From positions 13,237,001-13,301,000 of the forward strand of contig NC_089991.1 of assembly GCF_036417845.1 (NCBI RefSeq): 64,000 nt of DNA, in the 5' to 3' direction. Origin of the DNA: Apteryx mantelli. Taxonomy: Eukaryota > Chordata > Aves > Apterygiformes > Apterygidae. A program made the position numbers and the translations under genes. The notes under the pieces were generated by a model. The model was given only the letters and a program-made list of their open reading frames with translations, was not told the DNA's origin and made no database searches. This document shows, one piece after another, positions 37,201 through 49,099 of the stretch. Position 1 is the stretch's first letter. Every line of letters starts with the position of its first letter.

Positions 37201-40200
37201 GGAGAGAGAGGGGGTGGTAGGATGAGAGGCAGTGGTGTGAACAGGGCAGTTTCTGGCTTGTCTCCTGCCTTTTTCTTCCTGCCCCTGGCTGTTTGAGACG
37301 CCCTTGCAGAAATAATCAATGCTCAGGTTGGCTTGCATCCCTTGTTTGGCTGCAGGCCGTCAGCTTCTTCCCCGGTGCCCCCCGAGGGGTGCCCCCAGCC
37401 TGGGCAGGGGCCCGCACTATCCCCCGCGGTGGGGCTCCCGCGGCCCCTCGCACCCTCGGCTGCGAGGGCTGGCCCCAGGCTGGGCTGCGGCGGAGGAGAC
37501 GGAGGTGGGTGGCCAGGGCCGCCTGCCCCGAGCCCAGCTCCTCCGAGCCCAGCCAGCGTCCACTCCCCTTCGGTTCACATGTTTTTCATTTTCTTGCCTT
37601 CTGTGCTGCTTGGGAGCCTTCCAGGATATTTTAAGCAGTGGTTCAGCCTACCAGCTTTGCTGGGATGAATGACCAGGGATGAATGACTAAGCCAAATCCT
37701 TCCAGCAAGCTCCTGGTGAAGCAGGAAAGCTGCTCTGAGCTGGGCATCTCCTCTTCCTCAGCACCCACACTGCCTTCCCCAGCACCCACAGACAGCTGCT
37801 GGCAGCAAGTCCCTGCCTACAGACACATTTCCTTGCCTTGGTTCCTTGACTCAGGTATGGCCCAACACACCCTGAGCTGCCCCTGATGCACCCTGCTAGA
37901 CGGGTGCCTCCTGCGTGCCGCAGCGTCGCAGGGACCTGCCCCAGGACCGCTAAGGCGAGCAGGAGACGCTCCCTCTGCGGAGAGTTGTGGCTCCAGCTGG
38001 AGCATTTCCGATCCACCGAGGAAATTCATCTGCACCCTGCCTTTGCTTGGGGTGTTTCCAGCAGTACCCCGTCCTCCTGCTTTGCCCCTGAACGATTGCT
38101 CAGACCGACATGGCCACGTCCTCAGGACACGGCACCTGGGCAGGTCACTGCGGGCTGCTCCGGCGCTCTTAGCCTGCAGTCACAGCCCGCTCCGACCCAT
38201 ATTCTTTTAGTCTCTGTCTTTATGGAAACCCTTGGGGTTTTCCCCACATTGCAAAGCCTGAAGCTTGCAGCCTCCCTGGGTGCTCACTCAGGGAGCAGCT
38301 GCATCCAACACTGCTCCTCTGGAAGGCAGCGCTCTGCCGAGGAAATCGTCTGACCCTCTTCTGGCTGCCGGGAGGAGAAGGAAGAAAACCCAGCCTGGGT
38401 GGCTCCGGCGAAGGCAAGTGCTGCCCTCCCTCCCGCACTGATTTACAAGGTGCTGCCAGCTCCCAAGGCTGATTAACGCTGTTGCCAGCAAGCTGTGACA
38501 TGCACTTCGCAGCCAGGCCACTGCGCCCAGCCACTGTCCCCTCCCCGCGCGGCTCTGCTCCGGCAGGATGTAAATTCCTGCCCTCCGTCTCGGAGCAGAT
38601 CTCGCTGCTCGCCAGAAATAGCTCCTCTCCCACCTTGCCCCCTCCTCACCCAGACCCACCACCCTCCACTCCGGCCGCACGGAGGAAGGCGGCCAGGGAG
38701 GAGGAGGAGGAGGAGGGTGGATCTAGCCTTCAGCCCACCCGGGAGAGGCGAAGGAGCTGGGCTGCCGGCGGTGGGAGGATTTTGGCTGGGCAAGGGGGAG
38801 AGAAGGCAGAAATGCCAATGGAAACTCTCCGCTGGAAGCGATGAGCGCGCCTGAAGCAGCGACGGCGGCGTCCAAACTCCCCCGTTTGAAACCAGCCTTG
38901 TTCAGCGCAACATTTCTATTTGCTTTGGCTGCGGCGCAGCGCGGGGAAGCGGCTTCCTCCGGCGGGCTGCGAGGCCGGGCTGGCTGGAGGGCGGCCAGCA
39001 CCACCAGCTCCCCTCGCCGCTGGGGCGCCCTCACTGCCCCGCTCTCCGAGGCGAGGGAGAGATACGGCCGAGGAGCTGTTGAGAAACAAGCCGCAGGCTC
39101 CAGATGTCTGCGAATTTCATGCTCAGACGGGAGCCGCGCTGTGCGCATCCACGCCTTCTCGGAGGCCAAGGCCGCCTAAGACGCAGAGCTCTCGGCAGAG
39201 CCATTTCGGAGCCTCTCGCTCTTGCTACTGCCTTTCAATAGCAACGGAGGAGCCTTGCAGGATCCCTTCCTCGCTGAGGGATGACTCAGCTCTTGGCCAG
39301 CAAATTGCTGCCTGGACTAGCTGCCGGCCAGGCCCAGGGGCTAACACCTTCCTCACGCAGCCGGACGGCATCACGGGCACGTGTGGGCACATAAGACCCA
39401 TGCGCAGGACGGACGGGTCAGTGCCCCGAGCGTGCACCAAGCCCAGCACTGCCGCCAGCTCAGCGGTTCCTCCTCGAGCCTCTGCCCGCAGCCCCCACGG
39501 CACTGGCACCAGCGGGGCGGCTCCCGCAGCCCGCAGATGCCGCAGGTCCCTGCTCCAGCCTCAGCCGCCCTCCCGGGCCGATTGCTCGGCCAGAGGAGAT
39601 CTGCAAGGTAGGACCCCCAGCCTGAACCCCCGGCCCTGCTGTCCGCTCCCGACGTCCCCTTACAGACCCCCATCCCCGTACCCCCGCAAGGCTGCTCAAA
39701 CAGCCGCCCTGGGCCCTGTGTCCATTTTGTGCGAGCCATTGCACAGCTTCTCCCTCCGCGCTCGGTGGAAAGGGATTGCTAGCAACAATAATAGCGATGG
39801 TGGTGTTAATAATCATTCTTAGCATCTGATTTTTATTGCACAGATGGAGAGCACTGGACCCTCTGGCAGCCCAGAGGAAATTACAGAGAATAAGATTATT
39901 ATGCGTTATTACTCTCCGTGCTCCGTGCACACACTCCCATGCACACAGCCCTGGTTACATGCGCCTGGGACTGCCTGTCTCCCCCTGCCACCTCACTGTA
40001 CTGATTTTAGCCGTGGGATGAAGCTATTCAACCTGGCACAAGAGTATTTAGCCCTCTGGAGGGACCCTCCGTCCCCTGGCATCAGGAACCGGCCCCCAGC
40101 CTGTCCTGGGCGGCACGGCCTCAGTGCCGGCAGATGGGGCCACTCGCTGCACCCCTTGCTCCCCTCCCGGCTGCAGGAGCCGCGGGAAAGGAGCCCTTAA

Positions 40201-43200
40201 TCCTTCCCCTGCCACCTCTGACAGCCGGAGAGCTTCAGCCGGGCTTTGTAGCTGTGCGGTTTCCCCCCAGGCCCCAGGCAGACGGGATGGAGCGCAACGC
40301 GGTGAAAACGTCCAGGTGTTGGAGAGGAGGGAGGAGGGGCGCACACGGGGCTGAAGGGAGCCCGACCGGCACGGAGAAAGGGCTAAAGCAGAACTATATA
40401 TGGCCAAGGGCGTCCAGGGCTTGCGCGACACTGGAAACCGGCTTCCGGCCATTAAGAGGCGGCTAGGAAAAAATCCAAGTCCAACGAGTGACTTGCTCTT
40501 CTTGCGTTCTTCCAGTCTTCCTTCCTTCCTTCCTTCCCACGGCCGCTCACCGGCTCGCCACCGCGCTGAGCTCGGGGAGGATACGTTGCCCGTTTCCAAA
40601 TGTCCTGGCTTCTTCCAAGAACAATGAATTCAGCCCCGCCAGCCCTCGCTGCAGCCCGCGCCCTGCTTCGGGGGCTCCCCAGGGGCGTCCCCCAGCAAGC
40701 CCTGATCCTGTGGCACCCGTGAGCTCCCCGACCCCCTCCTGCTCCGGCAATCCCGGGCAGCAGGGAGCCGGCGGGGAAGGAGATGCTCTCTCCCGCCCTG
40801 CAGAGCTGGTGAACTCCCGGCTCTTGAAACACCACGACCTGCCGGCCACCAGCCACGCGAGCGCTTCGAGTGCTGTTTTGGGGGCCCCTCTCACCCCTCT
40901 GGGTGCAGAGCAGGGCTTCCCCATGGCAGGCAGTGGCGTCGCCGTTCTGCTACACCCCCTGAAATAGCAGAGATTTACTGGGAAGGGCTCCAAAATCCAA
41001 ATCTCCCTCCAGCTCACTGCCTGGCCTGCCTTTGCACTTCATCTTAAGAAAGAGGAACCTATAGCTCTCTGTCTATATATTTATATAGGCACTCGCTCCT
41101 TGGGTTTCCAGTTGCCCCAGGAATGACTTCCAGCAACATCCCCGAAGTGCCGGGCTTAACAGCTTCTTACCAAGCTGTCAGTTAACCTTCCTGCAACAAG
41201 TACAGCGTGCTCCCCTCCAGGGTGAGGATGATGAGGGTGACGAAAGGCATGTTTGTTGCTCTCCTCTCACAGCCAACTGACAAACAAAATTCCTTCTGGC
41301 TCAGGTTTCCATGCAGAGGACAGGTCCCCTTGCACAGGGCTGCTGGAGAGCATCTAAAATACATGCAGCAAGGCTGGACTCACCATGAGACTCCAAAAAA
41401 CGGTGAAAGATGTATCAGACACTGCCTGCAGCCTGTCCTACCCTGACACTGACCTCCAGAGCCTTGCTCTCAGCTGGACCAGATCAGGATCTGGCCCCAA
41501 ATTGCAGGGAGGGGAGATACCCCAGGCCTCTCTGAGCCAACCAGTTCAACAGATTCAGTTGAAGCTGCCGGTTTTGAGATAGCCAGGATGTCACAGCACG
41601 TCCGTTCAGGCCAGCTGATGGTTTGCAATGGGAAACCCCAGCAAAGAACAGCTCCCGGGCCAAAGTGCAACATACTCAGCTCAGCTGTGCTGTGGATAAG
41701 CACAAAATCAGAGAATTCTGCAGAAATCTTGGGAAGAAAATAGTGACTTGGAAGTTGTCACCTTGCAGTCTGGGTGGTTGCTAGCACCAGGCATGATGGT
41801 GAAAAGTCCCATGAGAACGTTAATGCTAACGGTTAATGGAGTCTCCGGATGGGGCTGACGGGCTGGGACCGGACACGTGAAATCTCAGGCTCCAGAGCTG
41901 GCACGTGACTTCAAATACTTTGATTCAGGATCTCCATCTGCAGCCTGCTACTGGTTTGGAAGTACGGCCATCCAAAGGTTGCAATCCCCCTCACAGGCGG
42001 CTGGTCCGAGGCGGGTGAATGAAGGAGGCTCAGGAGGCAGAACAGCCTGACTGGCCCCACAGAGCCGAGGGCTGGCGCAGCACGGACGAGAATTTGGGGG
42101 AAACTCAAAATCCACCTTCAACAATAGAAAAGCAGCTGCCATCCGTAACGCACAGATGCTTTTCCAGATTTTGAACGTTCGTCAGGCTGCTGTCCGGGGT
42201 CAGCCCAAACGGCATCTCTCGCCCTCCCCCAGGGCAGGGCACAGCTGAACGGATGCCCCCTCCCTCGCTATGCAATTCTCCGGCAAAAAACAGAATTAAG
42301 AGAAAACCCGCCTCTAGAGAGGGACGCGCACAAGCATTTCCGAGTGCCTGCGCCGAGCCTCCTCGCAGCTCCCACAGGCAGGCCTGCGGAGCAGCAGCTC
42401 TCCCCAGACAGGCTCCCGCACGGCTCTGTCCAGATGTGCCCAGATGCTCCGGGGGAGGGCGGCAGGGCTCACCCCCGTGGCAGGCTCGCCTCCGCTAACC
42501 TCCCTCGCTCTCCTTCCGGGCGGGGATTCGGGATGAGATTAGGGGGAGAGAGCTGCAGCTGGCAGGATCACCTGCGCCGTGTCCCAGCAACATGAATCCC
42601 ACTCCCGAGCACCATGACTGCTCTGCACTTTGCATCCGCGATGTTTCCTAAAGCGCCCGAGCGATCCCGTGACAGCATTTGCAACCTGTGGCAGGGAGAC
42701 CCTGAGTCAGCTCTCCGCAGGTCAGCTGGGTAAAAAGCACCTCGCCCGGGGTCGGAGCCGGCCCTAAATCACATCTACACCCAGGGTGGTGATGGGTGGG
42801 GGTGGGGGGGGCGGAATTCAGTGTTTTCACCCAAATGTTGAGAGCTTTGGACCCTGAGGAAATGTAAGCAGGTTTTTTGGCAGGGAAGCCAACTGGCCTT
42901 TTGCCTCAGCTACAGCTGTGCGAGATTTTTTGCAATGCGCACAAACTTGCACACATTGAAGTTCTCTCTTCCCTCCAGCTCCCAGAGTTATCCCAAATAA
43001 TCTGCTGCTGGGAAAACAAGAAGGGCAGTACAGACAGACAGTCTAGCTCGAAACAGATGCAATTAAAATGCACGGCTATAAATACAACAATTTGCTGCCT
43101 CGTTCCCAGCTTCCAACCCTCCTTTACACCAGATACAAGCTTTTACACATGCTGGCCCTACGGCCCCCACAAGCCCCCGCTCGAGTGGCAAGTGCTGCTC

Positions 43201-46200
43201 TGTGGGAACCAAGCTCCTCTTCCTGGCAGGACTCACCGCGCCGGGCCTCTCCTCACTGGTGCCTTTGCCAGTGACAAAATCTGGCACAGCAATAAAATTT
43301 GATTCGCTTGCAAGTTTTCCCTGCGCTCAGTTTGCAAGGGCTTTGCTGGATTTGGAGCCGTTTGCCTCCCCGCAGCCGCTGCCCAGGCAGCCCCGCGCTC
43401 CTCCCGGCTCGCAGCCCTGCCCCGGCCCTCAGCGCCTCGACAAACTCGCCCCGATCCTGTTACCGAACTGCAAGCCTTGAAGCACCCGTCTCCCACATGA
43501 GGGAAAAAAGCAAAAAAGGCGATAAAGCAGTGGGATGAGGAGAAGGGACTGGGGATTTTTGCTCTTTTACAGGAGTTGGCTGTCCCTGTCTCAGCCAGCG
43601 CCTGCTTCCCCGGGGCAAGCCGAGCTGCTTCTCCCCTCGGAGGACACCAAGGGGATGCAGCAGAGAGTCCAAGCCCTGCTTATATCCACTTGGGGGGAGA
43701 AGAGGCTGCTGCCACCACAAAAACAGAGCCGGCTCCTTCCCCCAGCCTGTCAGAAAAAACCTTTTAGCTCCGTTAAAGGAGGCTGGGGCAGAGCAGACCT
43801 CCTTCAGGATGCCCCGACGTCAGCCCTCGGTGGAGCAGAACGGGCGGCAGCCCCAGCCCAACACCACGCACATGGCCTGTCCCAACGGCAAGGCCAGGTA
43901 CTGGGGCGCCCAGCCGCCCTCAACGGCAGCCCCGCAGGGGAATCCCAGTCTTCCCCGCACCCTTCAGAGCACAGAGACGCCCCGTGATGGATCCCTGGCT
44001 ACAGAGCCCAGGTAACAGCCCCGTCTGGCCGGTCCTGTGGGCAGGGAGGAGATGGCCTTGCATGAGAAGGTCATCTGGCTCTTGTTCCTGACGGATGGAC
44101 AGAGCGGGGAGGGGATGGGGACGAAATGGTGCCTTTGAATGTCCCTTGTACAATCTGTAACAGATCCCGCTGGCTGCCAATCCAGAGGGACAGACCTTAT
44201 GTCTCCAGCGTGAGATGGCATGACCACGAGGAGCCCTGCTGGGAGGAGATCCATCCCCAGGGAGGGACATGCAGGGGGACAGGGGACATGCAGCCTGGGA
44301 AGAAGCTCTGCAGGGCTGGGAGATGTGACCCTGCCAAAGCCCTGGTGTGGATCCCCACCTCGCCCCCCGCTGCCTCCCACGGCTCAGCACCACGCCAGGC
44401 CCACGGGGTGGGCAGAGGGAGCACAGACAGGGGCCCGGCTCACTTAGAGACGCACAAAAGCAGCTCAGCCCTCTTCCCCTGCGGTGGTCCGTGCACAGAC
44501 TGGCTCACCCTGCCCTTTGCCCAGGGGGAGCTCCCGGTGCGCACCCCCGTACAGCCCCTGCCCCTGCACCGCTGTGCACCCCGTTTCCTGCCCCCTCCTG
44601 CACCCCCAGCCGCCCCCTCGGACACCCCCCGCCCCTCCACGCGTCCAGCCCCCGCTCCCCCAGCCCCTGCAGCCCCCGCAGCCCCCGCCGCCTCCGCACC
44701 CCCTGGTCCCGGCACCGGCGCCCCCAGGCCCCCCGCTCCCTCCGGCCCCTCGCCCCGCTGCACCCCCAGCCCCTGCGCCCCCGCCCCGGGGCCGCCGCTG
44801 CCTCCCGGGCCCCGAGCCCCGAGCGCCGGCCCTACCCGCGGTGCCGGTGCCGGTGCCGGTGCCGGTGGCGCCGCCGCCCCTCGCAGCCCGACTGCACCGG
44901 GGGAGGAGGCGGCGGGCAGGAAAGTTGCGGCAGCTCCGCCCTCGGAGCGGGCCGGGGGGGCGGCGGGCGGGGGCCGGGCCGGGACAGGGGGCCGCGGCCG
45001 CGGGGATGCGGTGCGGCCCGGGGGTGCCGCGGGGCTGCCCGGGCCCGGCCCGGCCCGGGGGACAGGGCACGGGGACAGGGCACGGGGACACGGCCCGGGG
45101 ACACGGCCCGGGGACACGGCCCGGCCCGGCCCGGGACCGGACGGGAGGGCCTGGGGGCACGGGACCGGACAGGACCGGATGACCCCCCCGACGGTACGGG
45201 CAGCCCTGCCGCCGCCCCCGGGTCCCCCACCGCATCTGCCCCGCTGCTCCCTGTCTCCAGATGGATCCACCGCAGCCCTCCGCAGAGGTGGCAGCAACAC
45301 GGGGCTGTCCCCCTTACCCCTGCCCTGCTCATCCCACTTACCCCTGCCCTGTGCATCCCCCTCCCCCCAGCCCTGTGCATCCCCCTCCCCCCTGCCCTGT
45401 GCATCCCCCTTACCCCAGTGCCATGCATCCCCTTCCCCCTTACCCCAGTGCCGTGCATCCCCTCCACATCCCCCTTACCCCAGCCCGGGGCATCCCGTTC
45501 ACCCCAGCCCTGTGCACCTGCCTCCTCCCAGCCCTGCTGGGGGCCTGCAGCATGTTACCTTTCAGGCACGGGGGGATGCAGGGCCTCCCACTGCAGATGA
45601 TTTTCCCAGGACCTAAAAAGTTGGGACACTTGGAGCTGGGAAAAAATCCAGCATTGATGTCACCCCCCTGCACACCTCCCTGGGAAGAGCACTGAAACCC
45701 CTCTGCGAGGGGGCTCCTGCTCCCGGTGAAGCGAAGACCACAGCTCTTGGGCCCCGCTCAAGGAGAGGGGACGGTGGGTTACTTCCCAGGGGAGCTAACG
45801 CTACCCTCCACCTCCATGAGGATGCGCTGGCCTTTAGGCCAGGAGCGCAGCAGGGAGAGGCTGAGACTGAGATTCAGGTGCCGGTGAGCGCTCCAACATG
45901 ATGGCCACGGGGCTGGGAGACCGCTCCAGCCAGCGGGGCTGGCCGGACCCCACACAAAGGCTCTGCGGCTCCTCACTTCCCGCTTACGTACCTCCCGCCG
46001 GTGGGATCGGCTTTGCCTTACCACTCTGCTCTTCCTGAGCCTGTCCTCACCACAGGATGATCTCTTGGCTTTATTTTTTGCCTTTCTAATTTCCTTTCTT
46101 CCTGCCAGTATTTGCTTTTTTGTGCTTTTCTGGTTTTTGAGGGAGACTGGCACTGGCTTGGCAGCCCCCAGGGAGCAAAACCTTCCGTCTATTTGCACAC

Positions 46201-48570
46201 CAGACGCAGAAACCGGTCCTGCCTCCTGCATCACCCAGCCGGTGCCTGCACCCTGGGCTCCTCATGCTCCTGAGCCTGCCCCGAGAGGTGCCAAACAGCC
46301 CAGACTGCTGTGGCAGATATTTGTAAGGAGACAGCCTGGCCTTGGGCTGCTGGAAGGGGACCAAAGTGGCACCCAGGAACCACTCAGGTTGCAGATCCTG
46401 CCTGGCAGGTCTGCGCTGCTTCGGGGATGCTACAGCCTGGCTCCTTGCCTTCGGGCCACCCCCTGCGTGATGCTAGTCGGGCAGCAAGGCCCTGGTCCTG
46501 CTCCCAGCACTCAGGACCCTCTGCGACATCCTGCACAGCAGTTCTGGAAAGTCTGACAGTCACACAGGCAGCGGCTGGTGGTGATCTCACTTGGAGGAGG
46601 AGGAAACAGGACAGACAAACTCTTTCCAACAAACCTGTTCAGTTACTTTAAAATTCCAGGCTGGCAGCAGAACTGCTGGATTGTGGTGCAGGCTAGGAAA
46701 ATGCTGAGCCCGGATACAGACAGCCCTGACCTTTCCTGCTGCAAATCTACCATCCTCAATAGAGAATGGTGAGAAATGGGAAGAGTATTTGGATCTGTCC
46801 GGTTTGCTTGCCGGGCCCTAAAACACAATGACTGTACAGACAGAGAAGCTGCTAGAGCAGCATTTATCCAAAGAGCGTGTCTGAGATTTCCATCAGCAAG
46901 CCCTCGTCTGAAGGGCTGCTGGTTTTGAGGATGTTTGACATGTGAGACATCCCAAAAGGACAGATTTTCAGAGGACAGATTCTGGAAACCAGGTTCATTT
47001 CCAGCACCTCCAGCTGAAGACAGCACCGCCCTGCTCACCTGCCCATCCCATCCCTCCCTGGACTCAGGGATTGCTCTGGGAAACCCATGCTCGAGGTAAA
47101 GCAATAACATCCGATAGCTCATTTCCATCAGAAGGCAGTGACATATCTGCTTTAGCAATATTTGGCATCTGAGATAACAGCTGAGCAGGAACAAAATAGA
47201 AAGAGTGGTGGAAGTGGGGTTTAAAAATGGCTCCAATGCCTGGAAAAGGGTGGGTCTAATTCTGCGGGAGCATCTCCCATGGGTGCCTGAGCGGGGCTGG
47301 GGCTGGAGAGGGGGGCTGGGGCTGCGTGGGTGCCGGAGCAGCTGCTGTAACCCTGGATGAGTGGCTGTATTTCTGTCAGGGGGTCCAAAGGACAGTCACA
47401 GACCGAAAAGAAAGGCCGTCCTAGCTGCAAAACAGGGCTCTGAAACAAGGCAGCGTCAAGGAGCACTGCAGGAAACAGCCAGCCTGAAATAAAGTGCTTA
47501 ATTCTTATACAAAGGCTTGAAATAGAGGTGGCTTGAAGCCAAATGATGAAAGCATCCACGCTGGCTCAACCCTTCTGCCGGCAGGACACCTCAGCCAGCC
47601 CCTCCCCTGACTGGTGCCGGTGTCCCCAAAAGTGTGCCACAAGTGGGCCCTGCTCACCCCCTGCTTGGCAGCCCCAGCAAGGGTCCCGCAGGGCCCCGAG
47701 GCCGTGGAGAGCGGGTCGTGCTGCCACTGCCAGGGCCAGGAAGTCCTTGCCCGGGCCGTGCCCGGCCGCAGTTCAGCAAAGGTCTTGGAGAGCGCGGGAA
47801 CCCGCTCACTGGCTTCCCACCTCCCTCCTGAGAAAAGCCACACATTCTTCCTTATTTTTAAGGCCACAGAGATCATCTCAAACTGAAAAAGTCCCAGTGG
47901 CTTGGCCGGGAGACCGGGCCCTCCAAGCAGGCAGACAGGGTGTAGGGCCATCCCAGCAGTCCTGCCTGCTCCTGCCCTGGGAAGAGCTGGGCTTTCCCAC
48001 CGCTGGCAGGGCTGAGCGACGGCAAACCCCAGCTCCATGACACTGGGGAGCACAGAAGGGTTTCACAGCGTAGGGGCAGGGAAGCAGCAGTGTTTGCTTA
48101 CCTGCTTTCCTCGGCTGGCAGATGGGAGAGACCAGGACTCGCTTGATCTTCACCACTTTCCACTCTTGGCTTGGGTCAGCTGTGGGGCTGGCTGCAGTGG
48201 GGGGCAGCTCTGAGCTGGGGCAGTTTCTCAGAGGCGCCGGCTCAGCCGCTGATGCCGGACCGCTGCCGTCAAGCCTGAGGCCCAGCACGTCTCCATTGAG
48301 TCCGCCCGGCGCCTGCTGGGAGCGCTCGCTCATTTTTCCGCCTGACGGCTCAACCTTTTCTTCCTGCTCTACCGGGTGGAAAGGGGAAACCTTCCTGAGC
48401 TGCTGGCACCTTTGCTCTCCCCTCTTCCCTCCCTCCTGCGAGCAGCCACTTCCTTCTCCTGCATCCGCCTTGGTGGTCCCATAGGCACATGAATTTTGAC
48501 TGGCTTTGCCGGGTGCAGCGCAGCCAGGCTGAGTCTGGAGACACGGTTGCCGCCGCGTTGCCTTAAGCAT
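34239..48570 (-). CDS. SYNPO: SYNPO, synaptopodin, long N-terminal form with unspliced C-terminus (796 aa)
   Basis: Synaptopodin is an actin- and alpha-actinin-associated proline-rich protein of podocyte foot processes and the dendritic spine apparatus. Exons in minus order: 48570-48102 (156 codons +1) and 36160-34239 (stop 34241-34239). They join in phase as QPRKAG/VSRSASLSEKE. Conserved blocks: EKELKEAKARSRRIVAQLTT; VPLSVYLKEN; RTARPFGIQAS; the WW ligands PPTY (35426-35415) and PPAY (35369-35358); KTGILEES; KSMFTFVEKPK; NPDLLDLVQNAD; EEEPFALGAEA; FARRQSRMEKF; and the end RNAGIEPQVWKPSFYYK, nearly identical to human. Human with this C-terminus is 929 aa (from memory), so the bird form is shorter, mostly in the N-terminal third. 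The start ATG (48570-48568) is the first in frame after an in-frame TGA at 48636-48634. An open frame running into the intron to 36284 is not taken as coding, because a good acceptor lies at 36161. Confidence 0.93.
34262..34275 (-). promoter_or_regulatory. SYNPO: Intra-exonic alternative 5' splice site of SYNPO
   Basis: In minus sense CCGCAG/GTGTGG: the last exon base would be 34269 and the GT is 34268-34267. Left unspliced, the frame adds VWKPSFYYK and stops 30 nt on. Spliced, it joins in phase 0 to the exon at 32342. Human SYNPO has isoforms diverging at the same residue (…NAGIEAQ/). Confidence 0.85.
35874..35876 (-). other. SYNPO: Candidate start of the SYNPO short isoform
   Basis: An in-frame Met (MQRDGVQTEV) aligns with human MEGYSEEASLL, the start of the short neuronal isoform, 20-25 residues before VPLSVYLKEN. 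Starting here gives 545 aa (unspliced C-terminus) or 803 aa (spliced C-terminus). Human values I recall are 685 and 903. Use as a start is inferred from this alignment. Confidence 0.5.
40394..40403. promoter_or_regulatory. CArG-like element in SYNPO intron
   Basis: CTATATATGG differs at one base from the SRF consensus CC(A/T)6GG. It lies in an intron of an actin-associated gene, and SRF/MRTF is the usual regulator of such genes. One isolated weak match proves little. Confidence 0.25.
41073..41088 (-). promoter_or_regulatory. TATA-like AT patch in SYNPO intron
   Basis: In minus sense TATATAAA lies at 41087-41080 within an almost palindromic AT stretch, about 5.2 kb upstream of the exon carrying the short-isoform Met. 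It could be a TATA box for an internal promoter or plain AT-rich sequence. No CCAAT or GC-box was found at the right spacing. Confidence 0.2.
43076..43085. promoter_or_regulatory. Near-consensus MEF2 site in SYNPO intron
   Basis: CTATAAATAC matches nine of ten positions of YTA(A/T)4TAR. It sits in a locally AT-rich patch (43045-43100) inside GC-rich intron. Read on the plus strand it could equally be a TATA-like sequence without a gene. Confidence 0.25.
44840..44867 (+). repeat. GGTGCC hexamer repeat (about 4.5 copies)
   Basis: Four perfect GGTGCC units followed by a degenerate one, inside the CpG-dense block. Confidence 0.85.
45058..45122 (+). repeat. 13-bp tandem repeat, five copies
   Basis: Two copies of GGGGACAGGGCAC are followed by three copies of GGGGACACGGCCC without spacers, then degenerate CCCGG units. 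Confidence 0.85.
45311..45530 (+). repeat. C-rich minisatellite, unit about 22 bp
   Basis: A motif of the type CCCTGTGCATCCCCCT followed by ACCCC or CCCC recurs about 8-9 times with drift in length and sequence. It makes long artificial open frames on both strands. Confidence 0.8.
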
Positions 48571-48685
48571 CTTGCCCGTTTCTTCAGTCTCTTGGGGATG
48601 ATGCTCAGCAGCTCCCAAGAGACAGCCTGCTCCTCATAACCTGAGGGCCGGCTTCTCTCCGGAACCGTCCCTAGGAGCGCACCCA
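48571..48685 (-). other. SYNPO: SYNPO 5'UTR part of the start exon, with a short uORF
   Basis: In minus sense TTTTCCCTTTCGGACAG forms a plausible acceptor ending at 48686, so the start exon may run 48685-48102. Between it and the ATG lies an ATG-initiated ten-codon uORF (48637-48605, MRSRLSLGSC then stop). The same stretch has a long second open frame (see findings). Confidence 0.45.
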
Positions 48686-49099
48686 CTGTCCGAAAGGGAA
48701 AACGTGCGGGAGCTGATCTTTCCTCATCAGCCCTGGGTGGCTCCCGGAGGCAGGATTCGGCGCGCTGCCGTGGGGCCGCGCAGCCAGGCTCCCGTCACAG
48801 AGGCGTCACCAGGACGTGGCGGCGCGCTCAGGGCCTTCCTCTGCCGCTCTCTCTGTGGAAGATCTGACCGGGGCTACGTCACCAAAGAGCGTTTTCCAGG
48901 GATTTCTCTTTTCCAGAAACACAGGGGCAGATGGAGCAGCTTCCAGGAACCTGAGCAAAGGGAAGGGAGAGCATGAGCGCTGGGACTGTTTGGGCACGCG
49001 CTGGTTTACTCCAGCCTGAGCCAGAAACAGTTCCCTGGGTCCCAGCCTGATGCGAGCAAGTCCAGTCCCCGCCACTCATCAAACTGCAAGAAAGGGCCC

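Larger units (their letters stand above)
44560..45230. promoter_or_regulatory. SYNPO: CpG-dense island inside the SYNPO intron, candidate internal promoter
   Basis: One of the most GC- and CpG-dense non-exonic blocks in the window, with many GGGCGG/CCGCCC-type motifs and runs of CCGCGG. It lies about 9 kb upstream of the exon with the short-isoform Met and 3 kb downstream of the long-isoform start exon. That is where a promoter for a short transcript would have to be. No start site can be fixed from sequence. Confidence 0.35.
36161..48101 (-). other. SYNPO: Large SYNPO intron (11.9 kb)
   Basis: No further coding exon was found between the two main SYNPO exons; the flanking phases match without one. 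It holds a near-CArG element at 40394, an AT-rich TATA-like patch at 41073-41088, a near-MEF2 element at 43076, a CpG-dense block at 44.56-45.23 kb and short tandem repeats at 40516-40538 (CTTC), 38695-38717 (GGA) and 44.84-45.53 kb. Long open frames over the GC-rich parts are compositional. Confidence 0.6.

Noticed and set aside
44126-45616. 496- and 417-codon plus-strand frames and 286/256-codon minus frames
   Set aside because: All run through the C-rich block and the tandem repeats at 44.84-45.53 kb. The residues are repeat-driven (PSPLP, MHRAGGRG types).
45779-46234. 151-codon minus frame with a basic Lys/Arg-rich segment
   Set aside because: No known family, no splice or promoter support, and it lies within the SYNPO intron.
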